A stretch of 48,423 bases of DNA from Dehalococcoidia bacterium (GCA_011170285.1 DUEE01000007.1:134318-182740); one strand, 5' to 3'; shown: positions 1 through 8,406, counted from the stretch's first letter. A program made the numbers and translations. The notes: generated by a model from the sequence alone, not told the origin.

Positions 1-414
1 TTCAGCCGAGGTAAGGGTAAGTTTATACCCTTGGAGTATAAGCCACCTATGGAGCTTCCTGATGATGCCTATCCCCTCACCCTGACCACAGGACGAAGCC
101 TGTATCACTGGCATACCGGTACCGTCACTCGACGAGTGAGAGGGCTCAATCAACTGCTGGGGGAGGGGTTCGTGGAAATAAACCCCAAAGATGCCTCAGC
201 TTTAGGCATTATTGATGGCGAGATGGTAAAAGTCATCTCTCGGCGAGGAGAGGTAATGGCTAAAGCCAAAGTAACTGATGATTCCTCGGTGGGGGTTGTC
301 TTTATGACATTCCATTTCGCTGAGAGCCCGACCAATGTGCTCACTAATCCGGCTCTGGATCCGGTGGCTAAAATACCTGAGTTTAAAGTGTGCGCAGTAA
401 GGATTGAGAAATAG
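1..414 (+). CDS. Molybdopterin oxidoreductase (formate dehydrogenase-like), C-terminal part only
   Basis: The reading frame is open from base 1, so the 5' part lies outside the window and about 137 residues are seen. They match the molybdopterin-dinucleotide-binding domain that closes formate dehydrogenase alpha subunits and related enzymes: TLTTGRSLYHWHTGT near the start, then VEINPKDASALGI with a DGEMVKVISRRGEV strand, and FHFAESPTNVLTNPALDP near the end. In the family this domain holds the cofactor dinucleotide tails. The stop is followed at once by the start of the next gene, so it is co-transcribed with the two flavoprotein genes. Formate dehydrogenase is the likeliest identity, but the catalytic Cys/Sec and Fe-S regions are not visible, so another Mo/W oxidoreductase is possible. 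Confidence 0.85.
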   Translation, partial: FSRGKGKFIPLEYKPPMELPDDAYPLTLTTGRSLYHWHTGTVTRRVRGLNQLLGEGFVEINPKDASALGIIDGEMVKVISRRGEVMAKAKVTDDSSVGVVFMTFHFAESPTNVLTNPALDPVAKIPEFKVCAVRIEK

Positions 415-1254
415 ATGTATAAGATATTACTGAGACAAGACCTAGTACCCAATATTCATCTTTTCAAGGTGGCGGCACCTGTTGTAGCTAAGAAGGCTCA
501 GCCAGGGCAGTTTGTCGTCATCAGGATTGACGAAAAGGGTGAGCGTATTCCATTGACGATTGCCGATTGGGACAAGAAAGAGGGTAGTGTTACCATCGTC
601 TTTATGGAAGTGGGAACAACTACCCATCGGCTAGCCCTAGTGGAAGCTGGCGACTTTATCACTGATTTTATCGGACCGCTGGGTTTACCTACCCATATTG
701 ATAAATTGGGCAGCGTAGTCTGTGTCGCCGGCGGGTTTGCCGTGGCTACCATAATGCCTATTGCCCGAGCTATGAAGGAGAAAGGAAACAAGGTTATCTC
801 AATTATGGGGGCACGGAACAAAAACCTCATCTTTTGGGAAGATGAGCTACGGAGCGTCAGTAACCAGCTAATAGTCACTACTGATGACGGCTCTTATGGT
901 CGCAAAGGGCTGGTAACCGAGCCATTAAAGGAACTGCTTGAAGGTAGCGAGAGGATTGACAGGGTGATTGCCATTGGTCCGAGCGTTATGATGAAATTCT
1001 GCGCGCTGACCACAGAGCCTTTTGGAGTTAAAACCATTGTCAGCCTGAACCCAATAATGGTTGATGGCACTGGTATGTGTGGCTGTTGTCGGGTATCGGT
1101 TGGCGGCGCAACCAAATTTGCCTGTGTGGATGGACCTGATTTTGATGGGCATCAGGTAGACTGGGATTTACTCTTTGCCCGTCAGCGTATTTACATTGAC
1201 GAAGAGAAGCGTTCCTTTGAACAATGGCAATCTCAAGATGGTGTCTCTTCTTAA
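415..1254 (+). CDS. FAD/NAD-binding electron-transfer subunit (NfnA / SudB type)
   Basis: This 279-residue protein has the layout of the small subunit of NADH-dependent ferredoxin:NADP oxidoreductase, also called sulfide dehydrogenase beta, and resembles the dihydroorotate dehydrogenase electron-transfer subunit. An FAD-binding barrel comes first (PGQFVVIRI, then RIPLTIAD, residues about 30-55), then an NAD-binding fold (VVCVAGGFAVATIMPIARA, about 100-118), then a C-terminal [2Fe-2S] loop GTGMCGCCRV with a further Cys in KFACVDGP. The start ATG touches the stop of the previous gene. It is followed 21 bp later by its usual partner, the GltA/NfnB-like flavoprotein, which supports an electron-bifurcating or NADPH-linked pair. 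Coupling to the upstream molybdoenzyme is inferred from the operon only. Confidence 0.88.
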   Translation: MYKILLRQDLVPNIHLFKVAAPVVAKKAQPGQFVVIRIDEKGERIPLTIADWDKKEGSVTIVFMEVGTTTHRLALVEAGDFITDFIGPLGLPTHIDKLGSVVCVAGGFAVATIMPIARAMKEKGNKVISIMGARNKNLIFWEDELRSVSNQLIVTTDDGSYGRKGLVTEPLKELLEGSERIDRVIAIGPSVMMKFCALTTEPFGVKTIVSLNPIMVDGTGMCGCCRVSVGGATKFACVDGPDFDGHQVDWDLLFARQRIYIDEEKRSFEQWQSQDGVSS

Positions 1255-1275
1255 ATAGAAGACTGGAGTAAGTAT

Positions 1276-2676
1276 ATGCCAAAACTTAACCTAAACCGTG
1301 AGCCGATGCCAAGGCAAGCCCCCAAGCTACGGGGCAAAAATTTCAACGAGGTTGCTCTGGGTTATAGCGCTGAGCAGGCTCTAGCCGAGGCAAGCCGCTG
1401 TATCCAATGCCCCAAACGCCCCTGCATGGATGGCTGCCCGGTAGAGGTAGATATTCCTGATTTTATCAAGGCGATCCGTGACGGTGATATGCCCGAAGCA
1501 GTAAGGATACTTAAAAGTAAGAATAGCCTGCCCGGTATCTGCGGGCGGGTCTGCCCCCAGGAGTCACAGTGCGAGGCTGCCTGCTCTCTGGCGAAAAAAG
1601 AGGCACCTATCGCTATTGGTCGTTTAGAGCGATATGTGGCTGACTGGGAGCGGGCTAATAGGCAGTCTATAGACTCACCAGTAGTACCGCCTACGCCAAC
1701 CGGTAAACGGGTGGCAGTGGTCGGTTCAGGACCAGCCAGCTTAACCGCGGCGGCTGACTTGGTTAAGCTGGGGCACGGTGTTACCCTTTTTGAGGCACTG
1801 CATGTGGCTGGCGGGGTATTAATGTATGGTATCCCTGAGTTTAGATTGCCTAAAGATATTGTGCAAACTGAGGTTGACTACGTCACTTCTTTAGGGGTAG
1901 AGCTTCAACTGGACTCGGTGGTGGGTAAGGTAATGACTATAGATGAGCTGCTAAATAATGGTTATCACGCTGTTTTCTTGGGCACTGGTGCTGGATTGCC
2001 TATGTTTTTGAATATCCCTGGTGAGAACCTTAATGGTATCTATTCGGCAAACGAATTCTTGACCCGGGTTAACCTGATGAAGGCGTATCGGTTCCCCGAA
2101 TATGATACCCCGGTGAAGGTAGGCAGGAAGGTTGCCGTGATTGGTGGCGGTAATGTAGCTATGGATTCAGCCAGGTGTGCCCTGAGGCTTGGTGCCGAGG
2201 AGGTCTATATTGTCTACCGGCGCTCGGAGGTGGAACTACCGGCTCGCCGTGAAGAGGTGGAGAATGCTATGGAGGAGGGTATCTATTTTAAGCTATTGAC
2301 CAATCCCAAGCAGATGCTGGGTAATGAGCAGAACTGGGTGGTTGGTATGGAGTGCTTTAAGATGGAACTTGGTGAGCCTGATGCCAGCGGTCGGCGCCGC
2401 CCTATCACTATACCGGGAAGCGAGTTCATCATTGATGTTGATGTGGTGATAGTAGCTCTGGGCACCACCCCTAATCCTCTTATCGCCCAAACTACTCCTA
2501 GTCTGGAGACGACTAGACGAGGCACTGTTGTCGCTGATGAAGCTACCGGTAAGACGGTGAAGGACAAAGTTTGGGCTGGTGGTGATATAGTCACCGGCGC
2601 CGCTACCGTAATCAGCGCTATGGGCGCCGGCAGAAGGGCAGCTACCTCCATAGACGAGTATCTGCGGGGACAATAG
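1276..2676 (+). CDS. NADPH-dependent glutamate synthase small-subunit family flavoprotein (NfnB / SudA type)
   Basis: 466 residues, the usual size for the homotetrameric GltA/NfnB family. The N-terminal Fe-S domain has CIQCPKRPCMDGCPVEVDIP and CGRVCPQESQCEAAC (about residues 41-98), which ligate two [4Fe-4S] clusters. The first dinucleotide fold follows at KRVAVVGSGPASLTAAADL, and the second at RKVAVIGGGNVAMDSARCA. The C-terminal FAD signature is VWAGGDIVTGAATVISAMGA. Standalone copies next to an NfnA-type subunit normally form NADH-dependent ferredoxin:NADP oxidoreductase, not glutamate synthase, and no large glutamate synthase subunit is seen here. Last gene of the left-edge operon. Confidence 0.9.
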   Translation: MPKLNLNREPMPRQAPKLRGKNFNEVALGYSAEQALAEASRCIQCPKRPCMDGCPVEVDIPDFIKAIRDGDMPEAVRILKSKNSLPGICGRVCPQESQCEAACSLAKKEAPIAIGRLERYVADWERANRQSIDSPVVPPTPTGKRVAVVGSGPASLTAAADLVKLGHGVTLFEALHVAGGVLMYGIPEFRLPKDIVQTEVDYVTSLGVELQLDSVVGKVMTIDELLNNGYHAVFLGTGAGLPMFLNIPGENLNGIYSANEFLTRVNLMKAYRFPEYDTPVKVGRKVAVIGGGNVAMDSARCALRLGAEEVYIVYRRSEVELPARREEVENAMEEGIYFKLLTNPKQMLGNEQNWVVGMECFKMELGEPDASGRRRPITIPGSEFIIDVDVVIVALGTTPNPLIAQTTPSLETTRRGTVVADEATGKTVKDKVWAGGDIVTGAATVISAMGAGRRAATSIDEYLRGQ

Positions 2677-2727
2677 TTTTCGGTCCAATATTGTAAGGGG
2701 TGTCAAGGAGAGGCGAATCTCGCCATA

Positions 2728-2766
2728 GGTCGCCACGGCGACTTGCCGCTGGAGAGCGACTCTGTC
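2728..2766. repeat. Interspersed intergenic repeat R1, copy A (39-bp core)
   Basis: The core GGTCGCCACGGCGACTTGCC followed by CTGGAGAGCG and CTCTGTC is found again at 3616-3654 with 37 of 39 identical bases. It contains the short palindrome GTCGCCACGGCGAC. Flanks GAGAGGCGA (left) and TCGACCACTCTT (right) partly match the inverted ends of copy B. Both copies lie in intergenic sequence around the DUF6941-like gene. Confidence 0.75.
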
Positions 2767-2789
2767 GACCACTCTTTTTAATATCCTTC

Positions 2790-2836
2790 TTCCTCTCCTT
2801 TGAAGGGGGGGGGGGTTAAGGGGGTGAGGTGGATGC
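2790..2836. repeat. G-rich intergenic repeat R2, copy A
   Basis: CCTCTCCTTTGAAGG is followed by a run of ten or more G, then TTAAGGGGGTGAGGTGGATG. The tail recurs at 20951-20974 as GATTAAGCGAGTGAGGTTGATG behind a palindrome. This looks like a member of a dispersed intergenic hairpin family. The long G run is also a likely place for sequencing or assembly error. Confidence 0.45.
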
Positions 2837-3011
2837 TGACCTAGTGCAACTCCGAGAGCGTTTAATAGATGAATCGACATTTCGAGAGCGCCTCCCAGGT
2901 TATGTCAGGATTGAGGATACTTTCATCCTTGAGTATTACGAAATACAGCCTAGTGTTACTATCGATGCAACTACTCCTAGGGAGGTCCGCTTGCAGCCTG
3001 CATTTACCTGA
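2829..3011 (+). CDS. Doubtful 60-residue ORF
   Basis: A GTG-initiated frame of 60 codons with a protein-like composition (LVQLRERLIDESTFRERLPG, then VRIEDTFILEYYEIQPSV). The GTG lies inside the R2 repeat, and the frame overlaps by 8 bp the 3' end of the convergent DUF6941-like gene. No family is recognised. It may be a real small gene, a remnant of a longer one captured by the repeat, or chance. Confidence 0.25.
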   Translation: MDADLVQLRERLIDESTFRERLPGYVRIEDTFILEYYEIQPSVTIDATTPREVRLQPAFT

Positions 3012-3444
3012 TCTGGGGAAGATAAACAACCCTAAATGGTAAGCGAGTTATGTTTACATTATTTAGATCTATGTTAAACCAGTAGATTCCTATCTGGTCA
3101 AATTTCAGTTTCATATTCACTACAATATCTAAGCCCCTGTCGTCTTCCCCCTCGAACAAAATGTTCCGCCTCATAGGCGGTGCACTTTCACCAGATGGCT
3201 TTATTAATTGAATCTCGAGGGGATAAGTCCCACGAGCTCTTCCTGACTTGAACCGGATTAGCATAGCCATCTCATAGTCGAAAGGTACCATCTCCTGTGG
3301 AGGATTAGGGCCTACCGCTTGATGGGTTACCCTGTCAATGATACGAATAACTGATTTAACTCCATTGCGCTCCTCCAGTACCTTTTCGCAAACAATGGCT
3401 GCTGAGAGGTATGGTCCTTCCTCAAAACTTTGCGATGTTGTCAT
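3004..3444 (-). CDS. DUF6941-like protein of unknown function
   Basis: 146 residues. ATG is preceded by GAGGTAAAAT. The opening pattern (GPYLSAAIVCEKVLEERNGV, then SVIRIIDRVT, residues about 11-42) is what I recall for the DUF6941 family, small bacterial proteins of unknown role. The rest looks like an all-beta fold, with alternating strands MLIRFKSGRARGTYPLEIQL and IGIYWFNIDLNN. No signal peptide or membrane segment. It stands alone between repeat copies and has no operon partner, so no function can be proposed. Confidence 0.7.
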   Translation of the reverse strand: MTTSQSFEEGPYLSAAIVCEKVLEERNGVKSVIRIIDRVTHQAVGPNPPQEMVPFDYEMAMLIRFKSGRARGTYPLEIQLIKPSGESAPPMRRNILFEGEDDRGLDIVVNMKLKFDQIGIYWFNIDLNNVNITRLPFRVVYLPQIR

Positions 3445-3615
3445 ATTTTACCTCTAACGCGTATTGGCTGGGAAATCTTAGATACACCCCTTCAATGCTA
3501 GTATACCACAAAATAGGGCATTACTATATTAACTGTAATTGTTAATGTTCTACAATTTTGTCACCAGTTAACTGCAATGTTGTTAGGTAATCTAAGAGGG
3601 GCGATGCTCACCTGA

Positions 3616-3654
3616 GGTCGCCACGGCGACTTGCCTCTGGAGAGCGCCTCTGTC
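3616..3654. repeat. Interspersed intergenic repeat R1, copy B (39-bp core)
   Basis: Matches copy A at 2728-2766 in 37 of 39 positions. Copy B is better preserved at its ends: AAGAGGGGCGA (about 3594-3604) and TCGCCCCTTCTT (about 3674-3685) are near-perfect inverted repeats, giving a unit of about 90 bp that could fold into a long hairpin or be a MITE-like element. An internal GTCCGCCTTAGGCGGGC is a second palindrome. Confidence 0.75.
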
Positions 3655-3816
3655 CGCCTTAGGCGGGCTCTGTCGCCCCTTCTTTGACAAAACACTAAAC
3701 CCCAAACTCTAGGCATTTGAATTTTGTATTTGTTCCGATTCTCCCACCCTCCCACCTTCGAGCCGTCATTAAAGTCTATAATCTTCAACCCCTTTCTTTT
3801 TAGCCTAAAACTCTAG

Positions 3817-3822
3817 TAGAAT
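3817..3822 (+). promoter_or_regulatory. Possible -10 box (TAGAAT) directly upstream of mutS
   Basis: TAGAAT ends 8 bp before the mutS ATG at 3831, so transcription would begin at or within a few bases of the start codon. No good -35 box is visible at the usual distance, so the call is tentative. Confidence 0.35.
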
Positions 3823-3830
3823 AGGATGAT

Positions 3831-6404
3831 ATGAAAGAAGGCTCGACCCCTATCCGGCGGCAATACCTCAGGATTAAGCAGAAGTATCCCCAGGCTATTG
3901 TCTTCTTCCGTCTGGGGGATTTCTATGAGACCTTTGATGACGATGCCAAGCTTACTTCCCGAGAGCTAGAGATTATCCTGACCTCCAGGGAAATGGGAAA
4001 GGGGCATCGGGTGCCTATGGCTGGCATTCCCTATCATGCCCTGGACAACTATCTGGCGAGGCTGATTAGTCGGGGTTATAAGGTTGCTATCTGCGAGCAG
4101 GTAACTAAGTCCGGTGAGACTAAAGGCTTGGTAGAGCGTGAGGTTATCCGCCTGGTAACGCCGGGCACCGTAGTTGAGCCCGGTCTTCTTGATAGCAAGA
4201 ACAATAATTATTTAACCAGCCTGGTTTTAGGTGAAGATGAGGTAGGGATAGCCTATGTTGACATAACAACAAGCGAATTTGCCACTGCTCAGCTCCCCCT
4301 TCAGCGTGCGGTTCCTGAGCTGGAACGGCTTAACTCCTCGGAGATTATTGCTGCCAGTAGCTCAGAATTGTCCGGATTAGCTTTAGGTGTCTCAGTAACT
4401 CGTCTTGATGATTACTGGTTTGAGCTGGAGGTAGCCCAAAAGACACTAGTTGACCATTTTGGCGTAACTACCCTTGACGGTTATGGCTGTGGTCATCTTC
4501 CCCTGGCGCTAAGGGCTGCCGGGGCTATTGTTCACTATATTGAGGAAACGCAAAAAGGGGTTCTGGCACAATTGACACGGCTTTCTACCTATTCCACGGA
4601 TTCATTTATGGCGCTGGACGAACAGACTCAGAGAAACCTGGAACTCTTCCGAATCAGTTATTTGGGAACGACTGGTGGCTCACTCTTGTCAATTATTGAC
4701 CTAACCAAGACAGCTATGGGGGGCAGGTTGCTAAAACGATGGCTGGGTCAGCCTCTTCTTGACATAACGGAACTGGTTAAGAGACAGGATGCTATTAAAT
4801 GGTTCTATGATAATATGCTAGCTCGTAACCAGACTATCTCTTGGCTGGGTGAGGTGGCTGACCTTGAGCGGCTAATAAACCGGGTAAAGGGCAATATCGC
4901 TCTGCCGCGAGAGCTAGTTACCCTGCGCCGTAGCCTGGAGGTAATACCCGAGATGAGGCAGATACTTGGGGAGGGTAACTCAATAGAGTGGCTCAGGGAG
5001 AATTTGAAGTCGTGCCCTGATGTAGTTGATTTGATTTCTGAGGCTATAGCCGAGCAGCCATCTGATTTGGATGAAGATGGGGTCATCAAGCAGGGTTTTT
5101 CTGAGGAACTAGATAGTCTTCGCCAGACATCCAAAAATGCGAAGCAATACCTGGCTAATCTGGAGCGTCAGGAACGGCAGAAAACGGGGATTAAATCGCT
5201 GAAGGTAGGCTTTAATAAGGTCTTTGGCTACTATATTGAGGTATCTAAAACAAATCTGGCTCAAGTACCTCAGGACTATATTAGAAAACAGACACTGGTT
5301 GGTGGTGAGCGCTTCTTTACCCCTGAGCTAAAAGAGTATGAGTCGCTGATTTTGAATGCAAACGACAGAATTAGTGAGCTTGAGGCTACTCTGTTTCGTC
5401 AGGTATGTCATCAGGTGGGAGCTGCCAGGGAGCGTATCTTAGCTGTGGCTAATGCTCTGGCCAATACAGATGTCTTTTCCAGCCTGGCTGAGGTTGCCGT
5501 GCGCTATAGCTATGTCCAACCTAGGCTGACAACAGGTAATAAAGTGACTATTAACGAAGGACGCCATCCAGTAGTGGAGAGAAGCTTGGTTGATAGCAGC
5601 TTTGTGCCTAATGATACCTACTTATCCAACGATGATGCCCAGCTTGTTGTTCTTACTGGGCCCAATATGTCAGGTAAGTCAACTTACTTAAGACAAGTCG
5701 CCTTAATTGTGCTTCTAGCTCAGATAGGTAGCTTTGTTCCCGTGACCTCAGCTACTATTGGCTTGGTTGACCGTATTTTTACCAGGGTTGGTGCCAGGGA
5801 GGATTTAGCCGCTGGTCAGTCAACCTTTATGGTGGAGATGGTGGAGACCGCCAATATCCTGAATAACGCTACGCCCCGCTCACTAATCATCCTTGATGAG
5901 ATTGGAAGGGGCACCAGCACTTACGATGGGCTATCTATCGCCCGAGCTGTTGCCGAGTATATCCATAGCCATCCCAGACTTGGAGCCAAGACCCTATTTG
6001 CTACCCATTATCACGAGATGGTGGAGTTAGCCAGTTTCCTACCCCGGGTGAAGAACTTCAATGTAGCAGTGACCGAGGAGGGTGGAGAGGTTACCTTTTT
6101 GTATAAGATTGTGCCCGGTGGCGTGGATAAAAGCTATGGCATCCATGTGGCAAAGCTAGCTGGGCTACCTATATCAGTAGTTTACCGTGCCCAAGAAGTT
6201 TTGGAAGATCTGGAAGGGAATAACCGAGCTGCAGTGACTAAGCCTAAGCGACGCGGTAGAGAGGTAGTAGCTCATCAACTACTGCTCTTAGGGCAGAAAT
6301 CACCGCTTTTAGAGGAACTTGAAAAGCTGGACATAGATTCCCTCACCCCGCTGGCAGCAATCATCAAGCTCTACGAATTGCAAAAGAAGGCGAGGGAGGG
6401 GTGA
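3831..6404 (+). CDS. mutS: DNA mismatch repair protein MutS
   Basis: 857 residues, normal length for MutS1. The mismatch-reading Phe-X-Glu loop is near residue 30 (RLGDFYETFDDDA). The lever/clamp region contains FGYYIEVSK. The ATPase domain has Walker A TGPNMSGKSTYLRQ (about 610), LAAGQSTFMVEM, Walker B SLIILDEIGRGTSTYDGLS and ATHYHEM. The C-terminal tail ends KLYELQKKAREG, the short helix used for dimer/tetramer contacts. It stands alone with convergent or unrelated neighbours. mutL is in the same window but about 7.4 kb away in a separate unit. A second, degraded copy of the last 14 codons lies at 8469-8513. Confidence 0.97.
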   Translation: MKEGSTPIRRQYLRIKQKYPQAIVFFRLGDFYETFDDDAKLTSRELEIILTSREMGKGHRVPMAGIPYHALDNYLARLISRGYKVAICEQVTKSGETKGLVEREVIRLVTPGTVVEPGLLDSKNNNYLTSLVLGEDEVGIAYVDITTSEFATAQLPLQRAVPELERLNSSEIIAASSSELSGLALGVSVTRLDDYWFELEVAQKTLVDHFGVTTLDGYGCGHLPLALRAAGAIVHYIEETQKGVLAQLTRLSTYSTDSFMALDEQTQRNLELFRISYLGTTGGSLLSIIDLTKTAMGGRLLKRWLGQPLLDITELVKRQDAIKWFYDNMLARNQTISWLGEVADLERLINRVKGNIALPRELVTLRRSLEVIPEMRQILGEGNSIEWLRENLKSCPDVVDLISEAIAEQPSDLDEDGVIKQGFSEELDSLRQTSKNAKQYLANLERQERQKTGIKSLKVGFNKVFGYYIEVSKTNLAQVPQDYIRKQTLVGGERFFTPELKEYESLILNANDRISELEATLFRQVCHQVGAARERILAVANALANTDVFSSLAEVAVRYSYVQPRLTTGNKVTINEGRHPVVERSLVDSSFVPNDTYLSNDDAQLVVLTGPNMSGKSTYLRQVALIVLLAQIGSFVPVTSATIGLVDRIFTRVGAREDLAAGQSTFMVEMVETANILNNATPRSLIILDEIGRGTSTYDGLSIARAVAEYIHSHPRLGAKTLFATHYHEMVELASFLPRVKNFNVAVTEEGGEVTFLYKIVPGGVDKSYGIHVAKLAGLPISVVYRAQEVLEDLEGNNRAAVTKPKRRGREVVAHQLLLLGQKSPLLEELEKLDIDSLTPLAAIIKLYELQKKAREG

Positions 6405-6439
6405 GGGGGTTACTAACACCTGCTGATTTATCATCCCTA

Positions 6440-7441
6440 TTATGATTCAGACAATTCTGAATCCAGTTTCAAATATCTATTAGCACAATTTAGCATATAC
6501 CTAGAAACCTTAAGGACAGTAGTCTCATAACCTTCACATATTTCCCCATCGATAACTAATTTGTCACCTACGTTTTGTGTGTTATTTGTCATACTCTTAT
6601 ATTTTGCATCAATATATCCTGCCTTGTGTACTATTAGATTTCTATCTTCTGATAGTAACCTTAATGTATCATTACCTAGTGATTTTTCTAAGGTAGCACT
6701 TTTGGGGAATACAAATTTATAAGCATTATTTATACCTGATAACGAATTAAAATCAAAGTAGCGTTTCAGTATGCTTCCAACATTGTCTCTAATGTTATAG
6801 TCAAATTCTGCTAAATAATCGACTCTTATACTTTTTCCTCTCTTTTTATCCTCAAACGCAGTTAATGTATCCATTTTTGCCATCCTCTCAAGGGCGGCTT
6901 TGCCCAAAATATTGAACCCCATGTTCAATGTTGTCTCCCATAAATCAGCAGCAAATACTTCAAATAGTGTCCAAACCCACACTATGCCAGAATATAGCAA
7001 ATTGTAATATGATCTCCCATGTTGCGTATGTAAGCGTAGAATTCGTTCTAGTTCTACATCAGACCACAAAACTCCAACAGGAGTAGCTAGTTGTTTGTAT
7101 CTATCTGCTATTTTTCTATCCTTAATTAGTGGGTTTTTCGCTAACTTATCTCTGAGTTCTCCTAATAAAGTTTCAGTATCAACAGCTTCAATATCTCCTT
7201 CTTGTGCATATTTCGAGCATACCTCTAAGCCCTCAATAAGCGCTTCACTGTGTACTATGCTATGCATCAAAACAATATTAGGTAGCTGGAACATAAATCT
7301 GATATCGGTGAGACCCTCGATAAAGTTCTCTCCTAACCTTTTCATAGAAGTGAACTTTGTTTTTTCTACTACATTCTGTAATTCTCGCAGTTCATCTTGG
7401 TATTCTTTTTTGAATTTGCTTACCGCGGCTCTGTATCTCAT
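6440..7441 (-). CDS. Hypothetical protein with a HEPN-like RNLIVH motif
   Basis: 333 residues, mostly helical, with no signal peptide. RNLIVH (R267, N268, H272) fits the R-x4-H pattern of HEPN ribonuclease/nucleotide-binding domains, which usually sit in just such an all-alpha context (SEDRNLIVHKAGY). Aromatic-rich helices around 145-170 (LLYSGIVWVWTLFEVFAADL) could pack as a HEPN core rather than span a membrane. The gene is noticeably more AT-rich than its neighbours and lies, convergent to mutS, between the genuine mutS end and a degraded copy of it, so acquisition is likely. No partner gene such as a nucleotidyltransferase antitoxin is adjacent. HEPN membership is inferred from the motif only. 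Confidence 0.6.
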   Translation of the reverse strand: MRYRAAVSKFKKEYQDELRELQNVVEKTKFTSMKRLGENFIEGLTDIRFMFQLPNIVLMHSIVHSEALIEGLEVCSKYAQEGDIEAVDTETLLGELRDKLAKNPLIKDRKIADRYKQLATPVGVLWSDVELERILRLHTQHGRSYYNLLYSGIVWVWTLFEVFAADLWETTLNMGFNILGKAALERMAKMDTLTAFEDKKRGKSIRVDYLAEFDYNIRDNVGSILKRYFDFNSLSGINNAYKFVFPKSATLEKSLGNDTLRLLSEDRNLIVHKAGYIDAKYKSMTNNTQNVGDKLVIDGEICEGYETTVLKVSRYMLNCANRYLKLDSELSES

Positions 7442-7537
7442 TATTATTAGTTCCTTACAATTGGCTTTTAATTAAATTTATGTGATTTTACCACTACTTT
7501 CAGGCCTTTGCCATACGGGTCGCTTATCAGGGGTAGC

Positions 7538-7560
7538 TTGAAGGGGCGGAGCCCCTTCAA
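7538..7560. repeat. Perfect 10-bp hairpin with GGA loop
   Basis: TTGAAGGGGC, loop GGA, GCCCCTTCAA. It is followed by A residues on the plus strand and lacks a T tract in either direction, so it is better seen as an intergenic hairpin repeat than as an intrinsic terminator. A G-rich stretch (GGAGAGGGGGATAAAGGGGA) follows at about 7603-7622, as next to the other hairpin repeats in the window. Confidence 0.5.
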
Positions 7561-7644
7561 AAAATAACTTCCCCTCATGATAGGAATATATATCCATATC
7601 TTGGAGAGGGGGATAAAGGGGATGGGGTCACCTTAATAGCTTAA

Positions 7645-8406
7645 TTAACCATTTTGAACTACATAATTTCTCAGTGTGCCGATGCCGTCTATTTTTATCT
7701 CCACCGTATCGCCGGGATACATTGGACCAATGCCGCTGGGTGTACCAGTAGCGATAATATCACCCGGTAGCAGGGTCATTACATGAGATATAAAGTCTAT
7801 CAGTTCTGGGAGGGAGTAGATAAGGTCACTGGTGTTGCCTTGCTGTTTAAGTTTCCCACTTAAGTATGTTTCCACAACAACATTTCCCGGGTCGAGTTCA
7901 GTCTCAATACACGGTCCCACAGCAGCGAAAGTATTAAAACTCTTGGCTCTAGTCCACTGCCTATCCTGGTATTGTAGGTCACGGGCAGTAACATCATTAA
8001 AGCAGGTATAGCCTAAGACATAGTCAAGTGCGTTTTCTACGGATACTTTCCACACTGGTTTCTTTATCACTACTCCTAACTCACCTTCATAGTCAACTCT
8101 ATGTGAGGCAGAGGGATAAGTAATATTATCGTCTGGTCCTATTAATGCTGTTGATGGTTTGAGGAAAATCAAGGGGGCATTGGGGATGCGGGCATTAACT
8201 TCCTTAGCGTGACTATGGTAGTTAAGCCCTAAAGCCACTATTTTGGAGGGTGTGCACGGAGGTAAGAGTTTAACCTGGCTTAGTTGATAGTAGTCATCAG
8301 AGGGTTTGAGGTAGCGGTAAGGCTTATCTTCAATAGCTTGGATAGATTCACCTTTTAATATGCCATACCTGACCTTATTATCAATGGCAAAGCGCACAAT
8401 CTTCAT
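7645..8406 (-). CDS. Fumarylacetoacetate hydrolase (FAH) family protein
   Basis: 253 residues, typical for the small FAH family that includes 2-hydroxyhepta-2,4-diene-1,7-dioate isomerase and oxaloacetate/acylpyruvate hydrolases. Family marks are ALGLNYHSHAKE (about 59-70), PLIFLKPSTALIGP, the metal-binding Glu pair in YEGELGVV, the Asp in FNDVTARDLQ, and the closing GDIIATGTPSGIGPMYPGD. The enzymes are soluble and Mg-dependent. The ribosome-binding site is weak. Substrate cannot be read from sequence, and no aromatic-degradation genes are nearby. Together with the HEPN-like gene it sits between the two mutS-tail copies. Confidence 0.9.
   Translation of the reverse strand: MKIVRFAIDNKVRYGILKGESIQAIEDKPYRYLKPSDDYYQLSQVKLLPPCTPSKIVALGLNYHSHAKEVNARIPNAPLIFLKPSTALIGPDDNITYPSASHRVDYEGELGVVIKKPVWKVSVENALDYVLGYTCFNDVTARDLQYQDRQWTRAKSFNTFAAVGPCIETELDPGNVVVETYLSGKLKQQGNTSDLIYSLPELIDFISHVMTLLPGDIIATGTPSGIGPMYPGDTVEIKIDGIGTLRNYVVQNG

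Larger units (their letters stand above)
3445..3830. other. Gene-free stretch upstream of mutS holding repeat copy R1-B
   Basis: This 386-bp interval holds the R1-B repeat (about 3592-3683) and AT-rich sequence on both sides. Frames across it are short and unconvincing. A TAGAAT box lies at 3817-3822 just before mutS. Confidence 0.6.

Noticed and set aside
2293-2880. 195-residue minus-strand ORF across the end of the NfnB-type gene.
   Set aside because: Antisense shadow of a well-supported gene that continues into a repeat; no ribosome-binding site or family pattern.
7095-7475. 126-residue hydrophobic plus-strand ORF over the HEPN-like gene.
   Set aside because: Antisense frame of an AT-rich gene; apparent hydrophobicity comes from complementing Lys/Glu codons.
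7538-7560. Intrinsic terminator for the FAH or HEPN-like gene.
   Set aside because: The hairpin is followed by A on the plus strand and by mixed sequence on the minus strand, with no T tract where one is needed.
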